This document shows, in pieces, positions 51,895 through 61,117 of a DNA stretch of 64,000 bases. Numbering within the stretch: position 1 is the stretch's first letter; every line of letters starts with the position of its first letter. A model generated the notes under the pieces. That model ran no database searches. It was not told the DNA's origin and saw nothing but the letters and a program-made list of their open reading frames with translations. A program made the position numbers and the translations under genes. The DNA is from JBBSNV01 sp964458605 (lineage in GTDB: Bacteria > Pseudomonadota > Alphaproteobacteria > Reyranellales > JAQSWP01): the NCBI GenBank assembly GCA_964458605.1, contig CAYWLS010000013.1, forward strand, positions 46,880 to 110,879, in the 5' to 3' direction.

Positions 51895-53811
51895 ATGATT
51901 AACATCACTCTGCCGGACGGCAGCGTCCGCCAATTCGACAAGTCGGTTTCCGGCCGCGATATCGCGGCCGGCATCGGCGCGGGTCTGGCCAAGGCCGCGC
52001 TGGCGGTGCGCATCGATGGCGAGATGAAGGATCTCGACACGAGAATCGAGCGCGACGCCAAGGTGGCGATCGTCACCAGCCGCGACCCCGACGCGCTGGA
52101 ACTGCTGCGCCACGACGCCGCCCATATCATGGCCCAGGCGGTGCAGGAGCTCTATCCCGGCACCCAGATCACCTTCGGCCCGGCGATCGAGAACGGCTTC
52201 TATTACGATTTCGTGCGCGCGGAGCCGTTCACGCCCGACGACTTCGCCCGCATCGAGAAACGCATGGCCGAGATCGTCGACCGCAACCTGCCGATCCGCC
52301 GCGAGGTGATCTCGCGCGACGATGCCATCCGCCTGTTCAAGGACAAGGGCGAGAAGTACAAGGCCGAGCACGTCGAGACCTTGCCGCGCGACGAGGAGAT
52401 TTCGATCTACCGCCAGGGCAACGACTGGCTCGACCTGTGCACCGGCCCGCACATGGATTCCACCGCCAAGCTGGGCAAGGCGTTCAAGCTGATGAAGGTG
52501 TCGGGCGCCTATTGGCGCGGCGACGCCAGGAACCAGCAGCTGCAGCGCATCTACGGCACCGCCTGGTTCGACCAGAAGCAGCTGCAGGCCTATCTGACCC
52601 AGCTCGAGGAAGCGGAGAAGCGCGACCATCGCCGCATCGGCCGCGAGATGAACCTGTTCCACCTGCAGGAGGACGGGCCGGGCATGGTGTTCTGGCATCC
52701 CAAGGGCTGGACGGTCTATCGCACGCTCGAGGCCTATATGCGCCGCCGGCTCGATGCCGCCGGCTACCAGGAGGTCAAGACGCCGCAGCTGATGGACCGC
52801 TCGCTGTGGATCGAGTCGGGCCATTGGGACAAGTTCCGCGAGCACATGTTCGTGACCCAGACCGAGGACGAACGCGTCTTCGCGCTCAAGCCGATGAGCT
52901 GCCCGTGCCACGTGCAGATCTTCCGCCAGGGCCTGAGGTCTTATCGAGAACTTCCGCTGCGCATGGCCGAGTTCGGCATCTGCCACCGCTACGAGCCGTC
53001 CGGCGCGCTGCACGGCATCATGCGGGTGCGCGGCTTTACGCAGGACGATGCGCACATCTTCTGCACCAACGAGCAGATCGCCGACGAGACGGTGATCTTC
53101 TGCGAGCTGCTGCGCGCGATCTACAGGGACCTGGGCTTCGCCGAATTCGCGGTCAAGTTCTCCGACCGGCCGGCGGTGCGCGCCGGCAGCGACGAGACCT
53201 GGGACAAGGCGGAAGCCGCGCTCAAGGAAGCCTGCGCCAAGGCGGGCATCGACTACACGCTCAACCCCGGCGAGGGCGCGTTCTACGGCCCCAAGCTGGA
53301 ATTCGTGCTGCGCGACGCCATCGGCCGGGACTGGCAATGCGGTACCCTGCAGGTCGATTTCGTGCTGCCCGAGCGCTTCGACGCCACCTATATCGGCGAA
53401 GACAGCCAGCGCCACCGTCCGGTGATGCTGCATCGCGCGATCCTGGGAACGTTCGAGCGCTTCATCGGTATTCTCATCGAGAATTTCGCCGGCAAATTCC
53501 CGCTCTGGCTGGCCCCGGTGCAGGTGACGGTCGCCACCATCACCAACGATTCGGACGGCTATGCGCGGGAAGTGGCGGATGCGCTGAAGGCGGCCGGGCT
53601 GCGGGTCGAGCTTGATATCCGGCCCGAAAAGATCAACTACAAGGTGCGCGAGCACGCGCTGGCCAAGACGCCGATCCTGCTGGCGCTGGGCAAGCGCGAG
53701 GCCCAGGAACGCACCGTTTCGCTGCGCCGGCTGGGCTCGGACAAGCAAGAATCGCTTGCGCTCAACGACGCAGTTCTTAGACTCGCCGGGGAAGCCAAGC
53801 CGCCGGCTTGA
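51895..53811 (+). CDS. thrS: Threonyl-tRNA synthetase
   Basis: A 638-residue class II synthetase with the standard domain order: an N-terminal TGS domain (ITLPDGSVRQFDKSVSG), the editing domain with HDAAHIMAQAVQELYPG and a DLCTGPH segment, the catalytic core with zinc ligand Cys in KPMSCPCHVQIF, motif 2 RYEPSGALHGIMRVRGFTQDD, motif 3 near HRAILGTFERFI, and a C-terminal anticodon-binding domain. The start is the ATG at 51895, one codon after an in-frame GTG. It opens the thrS-infC-rpmI-rplT-pheST run. Confidence 0.98.
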   Translation: MINITLPDGSVRQFDKSVSGRDIAAGIGAGLAKAALAVRIDGEMKDLDTRIERDAKVAIVTSRDPDALELLRHDAAHIMAQAVQELYPGTQITFGPAIENGFYYDFVRAEPFTPDDFARIEKRMAEIVDRNLPIRREVISRDDAIRLFKDKGEKYKAEHVETLPRDEEISIYRQGNDWLDLCTGPHMDSTAKLGKAFKLMKVSGAYWRGDARNQQLQRIYGTAWFDQKQLQAYLTQLEEAEKRDHRRIGREMNLFHLQEDGPGMVFWHPKGWTVYRTLEAYMRRRLDAAGYQEVKTPQLMDRSLWIESGHWDKFREHMFVTQTEDERVFALKPMSCPCHVQIFRQGLRSYRELPLRMAEFGICHRYEPSGALHGIMRVRGFTQDDAHIFCTNEQIADETVIFCELLRAIYRDLGFAEFAVKFSDRPAVRAGSDETWDKAEAALKEACAKAGIDYTLNPGEGAFYGPKLEFVLRDAIGRDWQCGTLQVDFVLPERFDATYIGEDSQRHRPVMLHRAILGTFERFIGILIENFAGKFPLWLAPVQVTVATITNDSDGYAREVADALKAAGLRVELDIRPEKINYKVREHALAKTPILLALGKREAQERTVSLRRLGSDKQESLALNDAVLRLAGEAKPPA

Positions 53812-53914
53812 AGGCGGGTCGAAGACGAGATTTGGGGCGGCGGCCGGGGTCCGGTCGCCGCCTCATGCCGACCGGCAGCCGTATTGGCGCCGGCAACCAA
53901 CGAGGGAGAAGTTC

Positions 53915-54451
53915 ATAGTTAGGCCAATGCAACAATCTGCGCCGCCCAAGGACGGGCCGCGCATCAATGGCGAGATCATGGCGCCCCGGGTGCGCCTGAT
54001 CGGCGAGACCGGCGAAATGATCGGCGTGGTCGGCGTGCGGGAGGCCATCTCGATGGCCGAGGAAGCCGGGCTCGACCTGATCGAGGTCTCGCCCAATGCC
54101 GAGCCGCCGGTCTGCAAGATCGCCGACTACGGCAAGTACAAATACGAGGCGCAGAAGAAAGCCAACGAAGCGCGCAAGAAGCAGAAGGTCATCGAGGTCA
54201 AGGAGATCAAGATGCGGCCTGGCATCGACGATCACGACTACGATGTGAAGATGCGGGCGATGCGCAAGTTCCTGGACGAAGGCGACAAGGTCAAGGTCAC
54301 CCTGCGCTTCCGTGGACGCGAGATGGTCCACCAGGATCTGGGCATGAAGGTGCTGCACCGCGTGCGCGACGATCTGGAAACCGCTGCCAAGATCGAGCAG
54401 ATGCCCAAGATGGAAGGCCGCCAGATGACCATGGTGCTGTCGCCCAAATAG
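53915..54451 (+). CDS. infC: Translation initiation factor IF-3 with an ATA start codon
   Basis: IF-3 binds the 30S subunit and checks start codons; 178 residues. The N-terminal domain has GPRINGEIMAPRVRLIGETG, the linker is KYKYEAQKKANEARKKQK, and the C-terminal domain reads KEIKMRPGIDDHDYDVKMR to MTMVLSPK. The preferred start is the ATA at 53915, because GAGGGAG lies 6 bases before it, whereas the first in-frame ATG at 53927 is 18 bases from that site. Rare start codons on infC (AUU in E. coli) let IF-3 repress its own translation, so the same control is inferred here. Confidence 0.93.
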   Translation: MVRPMQQSAPPKDGPRINGEIMAPRVRLIGETGEMIGVVGVREAISMAEEAGLDLIEVSPNAEPPVCKIADYGKYKYEAQKKANEARKKQKVIEVKEIKMRPGIDDHDYDVKMRAMRKFLDEGDKVKVTLRFRGREMVHQDLGMKVLHRVRDDLETAAKIEQMPKMEGRQMTMVLSPK

Positions 54452-54507
54452 GCGGCGGCGGCCCCGGTCGTCGGGCCGTTCGGGGGTGCCGGCCGGCAAT
54501 AGCCGCG

Positions 54508-54535
54508 CCGGGCTTTGCGCTCCCGGCCCGGTTTT
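54508..54535 (+). terminator. Possible terminator after infC
   Basis: CCGGGC and GCCCGG can pair across a loop of about 12 bases, followed by TTTT. It lies 57 bases after infC and before the rpmI promoter. The stem is short, so this is tentative. Confidence 0.3.
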
Positions 54536-54583
54536 CCGCGCCAACCTCGATCTAACCTCCTGTAATTGCGGTATTTTCCGCGC

Positions 54584-54612
54584 TTGATTTTGGCGGGCGC
54601 GGCCGATATAAC
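54584..54612 (+). promoter_or_regulatory. Housekeeping promoter of rpmI-rplT
   Basis: TTGATT at 54584, an exact 17-base spacer, and TATAAC at 54607 form a strong sigma-70 type promoter in an otherwise G+C-rich gap of 262 bases between infC and rpmI. It implies that L35 and L20 are transcribed apart from infC, with a leader of about 95 bases that could hold an L20 binding site. Confidence 0.65.
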
Positions 54613-54713
54613 CACGCGCCTGAACCGGGCGGCATGGCGAAAAGGGCATGCCTCCGCCGCCCAACTGCAGTTTTCGTCGCCGGCTTCGGCCCAGGCGGCA
54701 GAAAGGACTGAAA

Positions 54714-54914
54714 ATGCCCAAGATGAAGACCAAGAGCGGCGCCAAGAAGCGCTTCTCCCTCACCGGCACCGGCAAGGTGCGCATGAACGTGGCCGGCAAG
54801 CGTCACGGCATGAGCAAGCGGCCCAATCGCATGCTGCGCCAGGCGCGCGGCACGACGATCTGCTTCAAGGCCGACGGCGACAACATCAAGAAATATTTCC
54901 TGCCGAACGGCTGA
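54714..54914 (+). CDS. rpmI: 50S ribosomal protein L35
   Basis: A 66-residue basic ribosomal protein. MPKMKTKSGAKKRFSLTGTG is the family signature. The ATG at 54714 has AAAGGA 7 bases upstream. rplT follows 14 bases later. Confidence 0.98.
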   Translation: MPKMKTKSGAKKRFSLTGTGKVRMNVAGKRHGMSKRPNRMLRQARGTTICFKADGDNIKKYFLPNG

Positions 54915-54928
54915 AGGGGAGACGAACC

Positions 54929-55285
54929 ATGGCACGTGTAAGCCGGGGCGTCGCCGCGCACGCCCGTCACAAGAAAGTTCTCAAGCTGGCCCGCGGCTAT
55001 CGCGGCCGCGCCAAGGACGCCTTCCGCGTCGGCGTCGAGAAGGTCGAGAAGGGGCTGCAATACGCCTATCGCGACCGTCGCGCCAAGAAGCGGAATTTCC
55101 GCGGCCTGTGGATCCAGCGCATCAATGCCGGCGTGCGCGAGCACGGCCTGACCTACTCGCAGTTCATGAACGGCATCAAGAAGGCCGGGCTGGACATCGA
55201 CCGCAAGGTGCTGGCCGACATCGCCATGCACGAGCCGGCATCGTTTAAGCTGCTGGTCGACCAGGCCCAGGCAGCCCTGAAGTAA
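54929..55285 (+). CDS. rplT: 50S ribosomal protein L20
   Basis: A 118-residue protein that binds 23S rRNA early in 50S assembly and in E. coli represses the rpmI-rplT mRNA. MARVSRGVAAHARHKKVLKL and RRAKKRNFRGLWIQRINAG are typical. GAAGGGGAG precedes the ATG. A hairpin at 55327 separates it from pheS. Confidence 0.98.
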   Translation: MARVSRGVAAHARHKKVLKLARGYRGRAKDAFRVGVEKVEKGLQYAYRDRRAKKRNFRGLWIQRINAGVREHGLTYSQFMNGIKKAGLDIDRKVLADIAMHEPASFKLLVDQAQAALK

Positions 55286-55326
55286 ATTCGCTTTCGGCGG
55301 TGCGCCGCCCGAAGGAGAAAAAGAGC

Positions 55327-55355
55327 AAGGGGCCGCCACGGCCCCTTTGTCTTTT
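55327..55355 (+). terminator. Terminator or attenuator between rplT and pheS
   Basis: An 8-bp stem (AAGGGGCC with GGCCCCTT) encloses GCCAC and is followed by a T-rich tail TTGTCTTTT. Since pheS starts 60 bases later with no clear promoter of its own, partial read-through is likely. Confidence 0.75.
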
Positions 55356-55415
55356 GGGGAAAGCCGGAACGCCTGGGGCGCCGGCGGCGGCAGCAGGATC
55401 GGGACCGATCGAGTC

Positions 55416-56492
55416 ATGAGCCAGATTGCGACACTGAAGAGCGATACCGCGGCGGCCATTGCCGGCGCCGACACGCTGGAGGCGCTCGACGCCATCCGGG
55501 TCGGCGCCCTGGGCAAGAAAGGCTCGATCACCGCGCTGATGAAGCAACTGGGCACCCTGCCCCCGGAGCAGCGCCGCGCCTTCGGCGCCGAGGTCAACAC
55601 GCTGAAGGACGAGATCGCCGGCCTGATCGAGGCGCGCCAGCAAGCGCTGCAAAGCGCGGCGTTGGATAGCCGCCTGGCCAACGAGCGGGTCGACGTGTCG
55701 CTGCCGCCGCGCCCCACCGCCGAGGGCCGCGTCCATCCGATCAGCCAGACCATCGACGAGATCGTGGCGGTGTTCGGCGACATGGGCTTCGTCTGGGCCG
55801 AGGGTCCGGACATCGAGGACGACTGGCACAATTTCACCGCGCTCAACATTCCGCCCGAGCATCCGGCGCGGCAGATGCACGATACCTTCTACCTGCCGCC
55901 GCGCGCCGACGGCACGCCGATGCTGCTGCGCACCCACACCTCGCCCGTCCAGGTGCGCTCGATGCTGAGCAGCAAGCCGCCGATCCGCATCATCGTGCCG
56001 GGCCGCACCTTCCGCCTCGATTCGGACCAGACCCACACGCCGATGTTCCACCAGGTCGAAGGCCTGGTGATCGACGAGGCCACGCATATGGGGCACCTCA
56101 AGGGCTGCCTGCAGGAATTCGCCAAGGCGTTCTTCGAGGTCAGCGAGCTGCCGATCCGCTTCCGCCCGTCCTACTTCCCCTTCACCGAGCCCTCGGCCGA
56201 GGTCGATATCGGCTGCTCGTGGAACGGCGGCGAGCTGAAGATCGGCGCCGGCGATTCCTGGCTGGAGATCCTGGGCTGCGGCATGGTCCATCCCCGCGTG
56301 CTGGAATATTGCGGCATCGATTCGACCAAGTACCAGGGCTTCGCCTTCGGCATGGGCATCGAGCGCATCGCCATGCTGAAATACGGCATCCCCGACCTGC
56401 GCACCTTCTTCGAGTCCGATTTGCGGTGGCTGCGTCACTACGGGTTTGCCGCGCTCGACGTGCCCAGCCTGACCGGAGGGTTGAGCCGATGA
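55416..56492 (+). CDS. pheS: Phenylalanyl-tRNA synthetase alpha subunit
   Basis: The catalytic subunit of the (alpha-beta)2 enzyme, 358 residues. An N-terminal coiled coil (residues about 1-85) contacts tRNA. The class II core has HPISQTIDEIVAVFGDMGF, the motif 2 region PGRTFRLDSDQTHTPMFHQVEG, GCSWNGGELKIGAGDSW, and motif 3 GFAFGMGIERIAMLKYGI. The ATG at 55416 matches the family start. It overlaps pheT by 4 bases (ATGA). Confidence 0.98.
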   Translation: MSQIATLKSDTAAAIAGADTLEALDAIRVGALGKKGSITALMKQLGTLPPEQRRAFGAEVNTLKDEIAGLIEARQQALQSAALDSRLANERVDVSLPPRPTAEGRVHPISQTIDEIVAVFGDMGFVWAEGPDIEDDWHNFTALNIPPEHPARQMHDTFYLPPRADGTPMLLRTHTSPVQVRSMLSSKPPIRIIVPGRTFRLDSDQTHTPMFHQVEGLVIDEATHMGHLKGCLQEFAKAFFEVSELPIRFRPSYFPFTEPSAEVDIGCSWNGGELKIGAGDSWLEILGCGMVHPRVLEYCGIDSTKYQGFAFGMGIERIAMLKYGIPDLRTFFESDLRWLRHYGFAALDVPSLTGGLSR

Positions 56493-58924
56493 AGTTCACC
56501 CTGTCCTGGCTGAAGCAGCATCTCGACACGCAGGCATCCGCTGGCGAGATCAAGCACGCCCTGACCATGCTGGGCCTCGAGGTCGAGGCGATGATCGATG
56601 CCGCCGCCCTGCTCAAGGGCTTCGTCGTCGGCCATGTCGAGAAGGCCGAGCAGCACCCCAATGCCGACCGGCTGCGGGTCTGCACGGTCAATACCGGCAG
56701 CGCCACCTTCCAGGTGGTGTGCGGCGCGCCCAACGCGCGCAGCGGCATGAAGGGCGTGTTCGCGCCGGTCGGCGCGGTCATTCCCGATAGCGGCATGGTG
56801 CTGAAGGCCAGCAAGCTGCGCGGCGTCGACAGCAACGGCATGCTGTGCTCGGCGCGCGAATTGAAGCTGGGCGAGGACCATAGCGGCATCATCGACCTGC
56901 CGGCGGATGCGCCGGTCGGCGCGCCGGCCGCAAAGGTGCTGGGGCTGGACGATCCGGTGTTCGAGATCAAGGTGACGCCCAATCGCGGCGACTGCCTGGG
57001 CGTGCACGGCATCGCCCGCGACCTGGCCGCCGCCGGCATCGGCACCTTGAAAGCCAGCGACCGATCGCCGGTCAAGGGCAGCTTCGCCAGCCCGATCAAG
57101 TGGCGGCGCGATTTCGATGCCGAGACCGGCAACGCCTGCCTGTTCGTCGCCGGGCGCTATTTCCGCAACCTGAAGAACGGCCCCAGTCCGGAGTGGCTGC
57201 AGCTTCGGCTGAAGGCGATCGGTCTGCGCCCGATCTCGGCCCTGGTCGACATCACCAATTTGCTGACCTTCGACCAGAACCGCCCGCTGCACGTGTTCGA
57301 CGCCGCCAAGATCAAGGGCGACCCGACCATGCGCCTGGCGCGCGACGGCGAGACGGTCACGGCGCTGGACAACAAGGACTATACGCTCGACAGCGCCATG
57401 ACGGTGATCGCCGACGACGACGGCGTCAAAGCCATCGGCGGCATCATGGGCGGCGCCGCCTCGGGCTGCTCCGAGACCACCACGACCATGTTCATGGAAG
57501 CGGCCTATTTCGATCCCACGCGCACCGCCGCCACGGGCCGCAAGCTCGGCATCCAGTCCGACGCGCGCTATCGCTTCGAGCGCGGCATCGATCCCACCTC
57601 CTGCCTGTGGGGGCTGGAGATCGCCACGCGGCTGGTGCTGGAGCTGTGCGGCGGCGAGGCCAGCGAGATCGTCACCGCCGGCACCATGCCGGACACGGCG
57701 CGGTCCTATAAGCTGCGGCCGTCGCGCGTGGCGGCGCTGAGCGGCGTCGATGTGCCGGAAGCCCGATCGAAGGAAATCCTCACCGCCCTGGGCTTCGCCG
57801 TGAAGGACGGCGCCGCGACTCAAGATGGGGCCCATACGGGCGCCCCAGGGAGCCCATGGGACGTCGATGTGCCGGCCTGGCGGCCCGACATCGTGGGCGA
57901 GGCCGATCTGGTGGAGGAGATCGTGCGCGTCCATGGCTACGATCACATCCCCGCGGTGCCGATGCCGCGGCTGACGCCGGTCACCCTGCCCGCCCGCACC
58001 CTGGCGCAGCGCCGGCCCGGCATGGTGCGGCGCGCGCTGGCGGCGCGCGGCCTGACCGAGGCGGTGACCAACTCCTTCATGCCCAGCGGACCGGCCCGGC
58101 TGTTCGGCGGCGGCCAGGACGCGCTGCGCGTGGTCAACCCGATCTCGGCCGATCTCGACATGATGCGCCCATCGATCCTGCCCAATCTGCTGGCGGCGGC
58201 CGGGCGCAACCAGGCCCGCGGCCTGACCGGCTTCGGCCTGTTCGAGGTCGGCCCGCAATATGCCTCGCCCGAGCCCGCCGGCCAGCAGACCGTGGCCGCC
58301 GGCATCCATCTGGGCCTGAGCGGGCCGCGCAACTGGGCGCAGAAGCCGCGCGCGGTCGATGCCTTCGACGCCAAGGCCGTGGTGCTGGCGGCGCTCGGCG
58401 AACTCGGCATGCCCCCGGAGCAGCCGCAGACCAGCGCCGATGCGCCCGCCTGGTTCCATCCCGGCCGCTCGGGCGTGCTGCGGCTGGGGCCGGTGGTGCT
58501 GGCCCATTTCGGCGAGCTCCACCCCAGCATCCTGGCCCCGTACGACCTGCAGGGCGTGGTCGGCTTCGAGCTGTTCGTCGACCGGGTGCCGATGCCCAAG
58601 CCGCGCGCCACCCGCGCCAAGCCGATGCTCAAGCTGTCGCCGTTCCAGGCGATCGAGCGCGATTTCGCCTTCATCGTCGACGACACCGTGACGGCCGAGG
58701 CGCTGGTCAAGGCCGTCAAGGCCGGCGAGCGCGCGCTGATCGCCGGCATCGCGGTGTTCGACGTCTATGCCGGCAAGGGCATCGAGCCGGGCAAGAAATC
58801 GATCGCGCTTTCCGTCACCCTGCAGCCGGTCGAGCGCACCCTGACCGATGCCGAGATCGAGGCGATCAGCTTGCGCATCGTTGCGCAAGCGGCCAAGGCG
58901 ACCGGCGCCACCTTGAGGACCTGA
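56489..58924 (+). CDS. pheT: Phenylalanyl-tRNA synthetase beta subunit
   Basis: The beta subunit edits mischarged Tyr-tRNA(Phe); 811 residues. In order: the EMAP-like tRNA-binding domain (VVGHVEKAEQHPNADRLRVC), the B3/B4 editing domain (VDITNLLTFDQNRPLHVFD), B5, a synthetase-like core (RPDIVGEADLVEEIVRVHGYDHI), and the C-terminal FDX-ACB domain (SPFQAIERDFAFIVDD). A Gly/Ala-rich insert of about 15 residues (AATQDGAHTGAPGSP) precedes WDVDVPAWRPDI. It shares one base with the lepA start. Confidence 0.98.
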   Translation: MKFTLSWLKQHLDTQASAGEIKHALTMLGLEVEAMIDAAALLKGFVVGHVEKAEQHPNADRLRVCTVNTGSATFQVVCGAPNARSGMKGVFAPVGAVIPDSGMVLKASKLRGVDSNGMLCSARELKLGEDHSGIIDLPADAPVGAPAAKVLGLDDPVFEIKVTPNRGDCLGVHGIARDLAAAGIGTLKASDRSPVKGSFASPIKWRRDFDAETGNACLFVAGRYFRNLKNGPSPEWLQLRLKAIGLRPISALVDITNLLTFDQNRPLHVFDAAKIKGDPTMRLARDGETVTALDNKDYTLDSAMTVIADDDGVKAIGGIMGGAASGCSETTTTMFMEAAYFDPTRTAATGRKLGIQSDARYRFERGIDPTSCLWGLEIATRLVLELCGGEASEIVTAGTMPDTARSYKLRPSRVAALSGVDVPEARSKEILTALGFAVKDGAATQDGAHTGAPGSPWDVDVPAWRPDIVGEADLVEEIVRVHGYDHIPAVPMPRLTPVTLPARTLAQRRPGMVRRALAARGLTEAVTNSFMPSGPARLFGGGQDALRVVNPISADLDMMRPSILPNLLAAAGRNQARGLTGFGLFEVGPQYASPEPAGQQTVAAGIHLGLSGPRNWAQKPRAVDAFDAKAVVLAALGELGMPPEQPQTSADAPAWFHPGRSGVLRLGPVVLAHFGELHPSILAPYDLQGVVGFELFVDRVPMPKPRATRAKPMLKLSPFQAIERDFAFIVDDTVTAEALVKAVKAGERALIAGIAVFDVYAGKGIEPGKKSIALSVTLQPVERTLTDAEIEAISLRIVAQAAKATGATLRT

Positions 58925-60729
58925 TGTTCGAGCGCGACAAAATCCGCAACTTCGCGATCATCGCCCATATCGACCACGGCAAGTCGACCCTGGCCGACCG
59001 GCTGATCCAGCGCTGCGGCGGCTTGAGCGAACGCGAGCTGACCGACCAGGTGCTCGACAGCATGGACATCGAGCGCGAGCGCGGCATCACCATCAAGGCG
59101 CAGACCGTGCGACTGCTCTACAAGGCCAAGGACGGCGAGACCTACGCGCTGAACCTGATGGACACGCCGGGCCATGTCGACTTCGCCTACGAGGTCAGCC
59201 GCTCGCTGGCGGCCTGCGAGGGTTCGCTGCTGGTGGTCGATGCCAGCCAGGGCGTCGAGGCGCAGACGCTGGCCAACGCCTATCAGGCGATCGACAACGG
59301 CCACGAGATCATCCCGATCCTCAACAAGATCGACCTGCCGGCGGCCGATCCGGAGAAGGTGCGGGCCGAGATCGAGGAGGTGGTCGGCATCGACGCCTCC
59401 CAGGCCATCCCGGTCTCGGCCAAGGCCGGCATCGGCATCGACGAGGTGCTGGAAGCGCTGGTCACCCGCCTGCCGCCGCCGCAGGGCGAGGCCAAGGCGC
59501 CGCTCAAGGCGCTGCTGATCGATAGCTGGTACGATTCCTATCTCGGCGTGGTCACCCTGGTGCGGGTCAAGGACGGCGTGCTGCGCAAGGGCATGAAGAT
59601 CCGCATGATGGCGACGCAAGCGGCCTATTTCGTCGACCATGTCGGCGTGTTCACGCCCAAGCGGCTGGACGTGGCCGAGCTGGGGCCGGGCGAGGTGGGC
59701 TTCATCGTCGCCAGCATCAAGACCATCGCCGACTGCAAGGTGGGCGACACCATCACCGAGGACCGCAACCCCGCGCCCCAGCCGCTGCCGGGCTTCAAGA
59801 AATCCGTGCCGGTGGTGTTCTGCGGGTTGTTCCCCTCCGACGCCGCCAATTACGAGAATTTGCGCGATTCCCTGGCCAAGCTGCGCCTGAACGACGCCAG
59901 CTTCGAGTTCGAGCCGGAGACCAGCGCGGCGCTGGGCTTCGGCTTCCGCTGCGGCTTCCTGGGGCTGCTGCATCTGGAGATCATCCAGGAGCGGCTGGAG
60001 CGGGAGTTCGACCTCGACCTGGTGACCACCGCGCCGTCGGTGATCTACAAACTCACGCTCAGCAACGGCGAGAAAGTCGAGCTGCACAACCCGGCCGACA
60101 TGCCCGATGCCGGGCGCATCGAGACCATCGAGGAGCCGTGGATCCGGGCCACCATCATCGTGCCGGACGAATATCTGGGCGCGGTGCTGGCGCTGTGCCA
60201 GGACCGCCGCGGCGTGCAGGTCGAGCTGACCTATGCCGGCCGCCGGGCGATGCTGATCTACAAGCTGCCGCTCAACGAGGTGGTGTTCGATTTCTACGAC
60301 CGGCTGAAATCGGCCACCAAGGGCTATGCCAGCTTCGACTACGACATGGAAGGCTACCAGGAGGGCGACCTGGTCAAGGTCAGCATCCTGGTCAACGAGG
60401 AGATCGTCGACGCGCTGTCGATCATCGTCCACCGCAGCCACGCCGAGAGCCGCGGCCGGTCGCTGTGCGAGCGGCTGAAGGAGCTGATCCCGCGCCAGTT
60501 GTTCAAGATCGCGATCCAGGCGGCGATCGGCGGGCGGGTGATCGCGCGCGAGACCATCAGCGCCATGCGCAAGGACGTGCTGGCCAAGTGCTATGGCGGC
60601 GACATCACGCGCAAGCGCAAGCTGCTCGACAAGCAGAAGAAGGGCAAGAAGCGCATGCGTCAGGTGGGCAATGTCGAGATCCCGCAATCGGCCTTCCTGG
60701 CGGCGCTGAAGATGGACAACAACCGGTAG
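58924..60729 (+). CDS. lepA: Elongation factor 4 (LepA)
   Basis: A ribosome-associated GTPase of 601 residues that affects initiation and elongation under stress. G1 is AHIDHGKSTLADRL, G3 DTPGHVDF, G4 NKIDLP. Domain 2, domain III/V-like segments and the LepA-specific C-terminus (GGDITRKRKLLDKQKKGKKRM) are all there. The start overlaps the pheT stop in TGATG, so it is in the same operon here. Confidence 0.98.
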   Translation: MFERDKIRNFAIIAHIDHGKSTLADRLIQRCGGLSERELTDQVLDSMDIERERGITIKAQTVRLLYKAKDGETYALNLMDTPGHVDFAYEVSRSLAACEGSLLVVDASQGVEAQTLANAYQAIDNGHEIIPILNKIDLPAADPEKVRAEIEEVVGIDASQAIPVSAKAGIGIDEVLEALVTRLPPPQGEAKAPLKALLIDSWYDSYLGVVTLVRVKDGVLRKGMKIRMMATQAAYFVDHVGVFTPKRLDVAELGPGEVGFIVASIKTIADCKVGDTITEDRNPAPQPLPGFKKSVPVVFCGLFPSDAANYENLRDSLAKLRLNDASFEFEPETSAALGFGFRCGFLGLLHLEIIQERLEREFDLDLVTTAPSVIYKLTLSNGEKVELHNPADMPDAGRIETIEEPWIRATIIVPDEYLGAVLALCQDRRGVQVELTYAGRRAMLIYKLPLNEVVFDFYDRLKSATKGYASFDYDMEGYQEGDLVKVSILVNEEIVDALSIIVHRSHAESRGRSLCERLKELIPRQLFKIAIQAAIGGRVIARETISAMRKDVLAKCYGGDITRKRKLLDKQKKGKKRMRQVGNVEIPQSAFLAALKMDNNR

Positions 60730-60788
60730 GAATGGCGGAGACTGCGGCAGGCGGGACCGGGGACCGCGGTGCGCCGGCCCACCGCGCG

Positions 60789-61073
60789 TCAGCCGCGCCG
60801 ACGCCCCACCAGCATCAGGATCAGGGCGATGACGCCCAGCACCAGCACGGCCGGCACGGCCAGCAGCGGACCGACGAAGTTGCTCCACAGCGCGGGCGAG
60901 ATGTCCTGCTCGACGAAGGCGCGGAACGCGCCCAGCGAGCCCGGCGCGAGCAGGTTCCACAGCTGGTAGCCGCTCACCAGCGAAGCGTCGCGCCGGCCGA
61001 TATATTCCCAGGTGTCGTAGACCAGGGTGGCGCAGGCGGCGACCACGAACAGCGTGCCCAGAAGACGCAGCAT
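60789..61073 (-). CDS. Small membrane protein, unknown function
   Basis: A 94-residue protein with hydrophobic segments at both ends: LLGTLFVVAACATLVYDTW and VGPLLAVPAVLVLGVIALILMLVG, joined by a polar middle (EYIGRRDASLVSGYQLWNLL). I do not know a function. Similar small proteins are common next to lepA in alphaproteobacteria. It ends with RRRG, so the C-terminus is probably cytosolic. Confidence 0.65.
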   Translation of the reverse strand: MLRLLGTLFVVAACATLVYDTWEYIGRRDASLVSGYQLWNLLAPGSLGAFRAFVEQDISPALWSNFVGPLLAVPAVLVLGVIALILMLVGRRRG

Positions 61074-61117
61074 CGGGACTTACCGGAACGGCCCCAAACG
61101 GCCGATTACCGGGCACT

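Noticed and set aside
57838..57870. Shared CATGGGACGT between pheT and the rpoN leader repeats
   Set aside because: A ten-base match in a G+C-rich window is too short to imply a common origin.
56438..58888. 816-codon open frame on the minus strand opposite pheT
   Set aside because: Same reason: composition of a shadow frame, while pheT has all domains in order.
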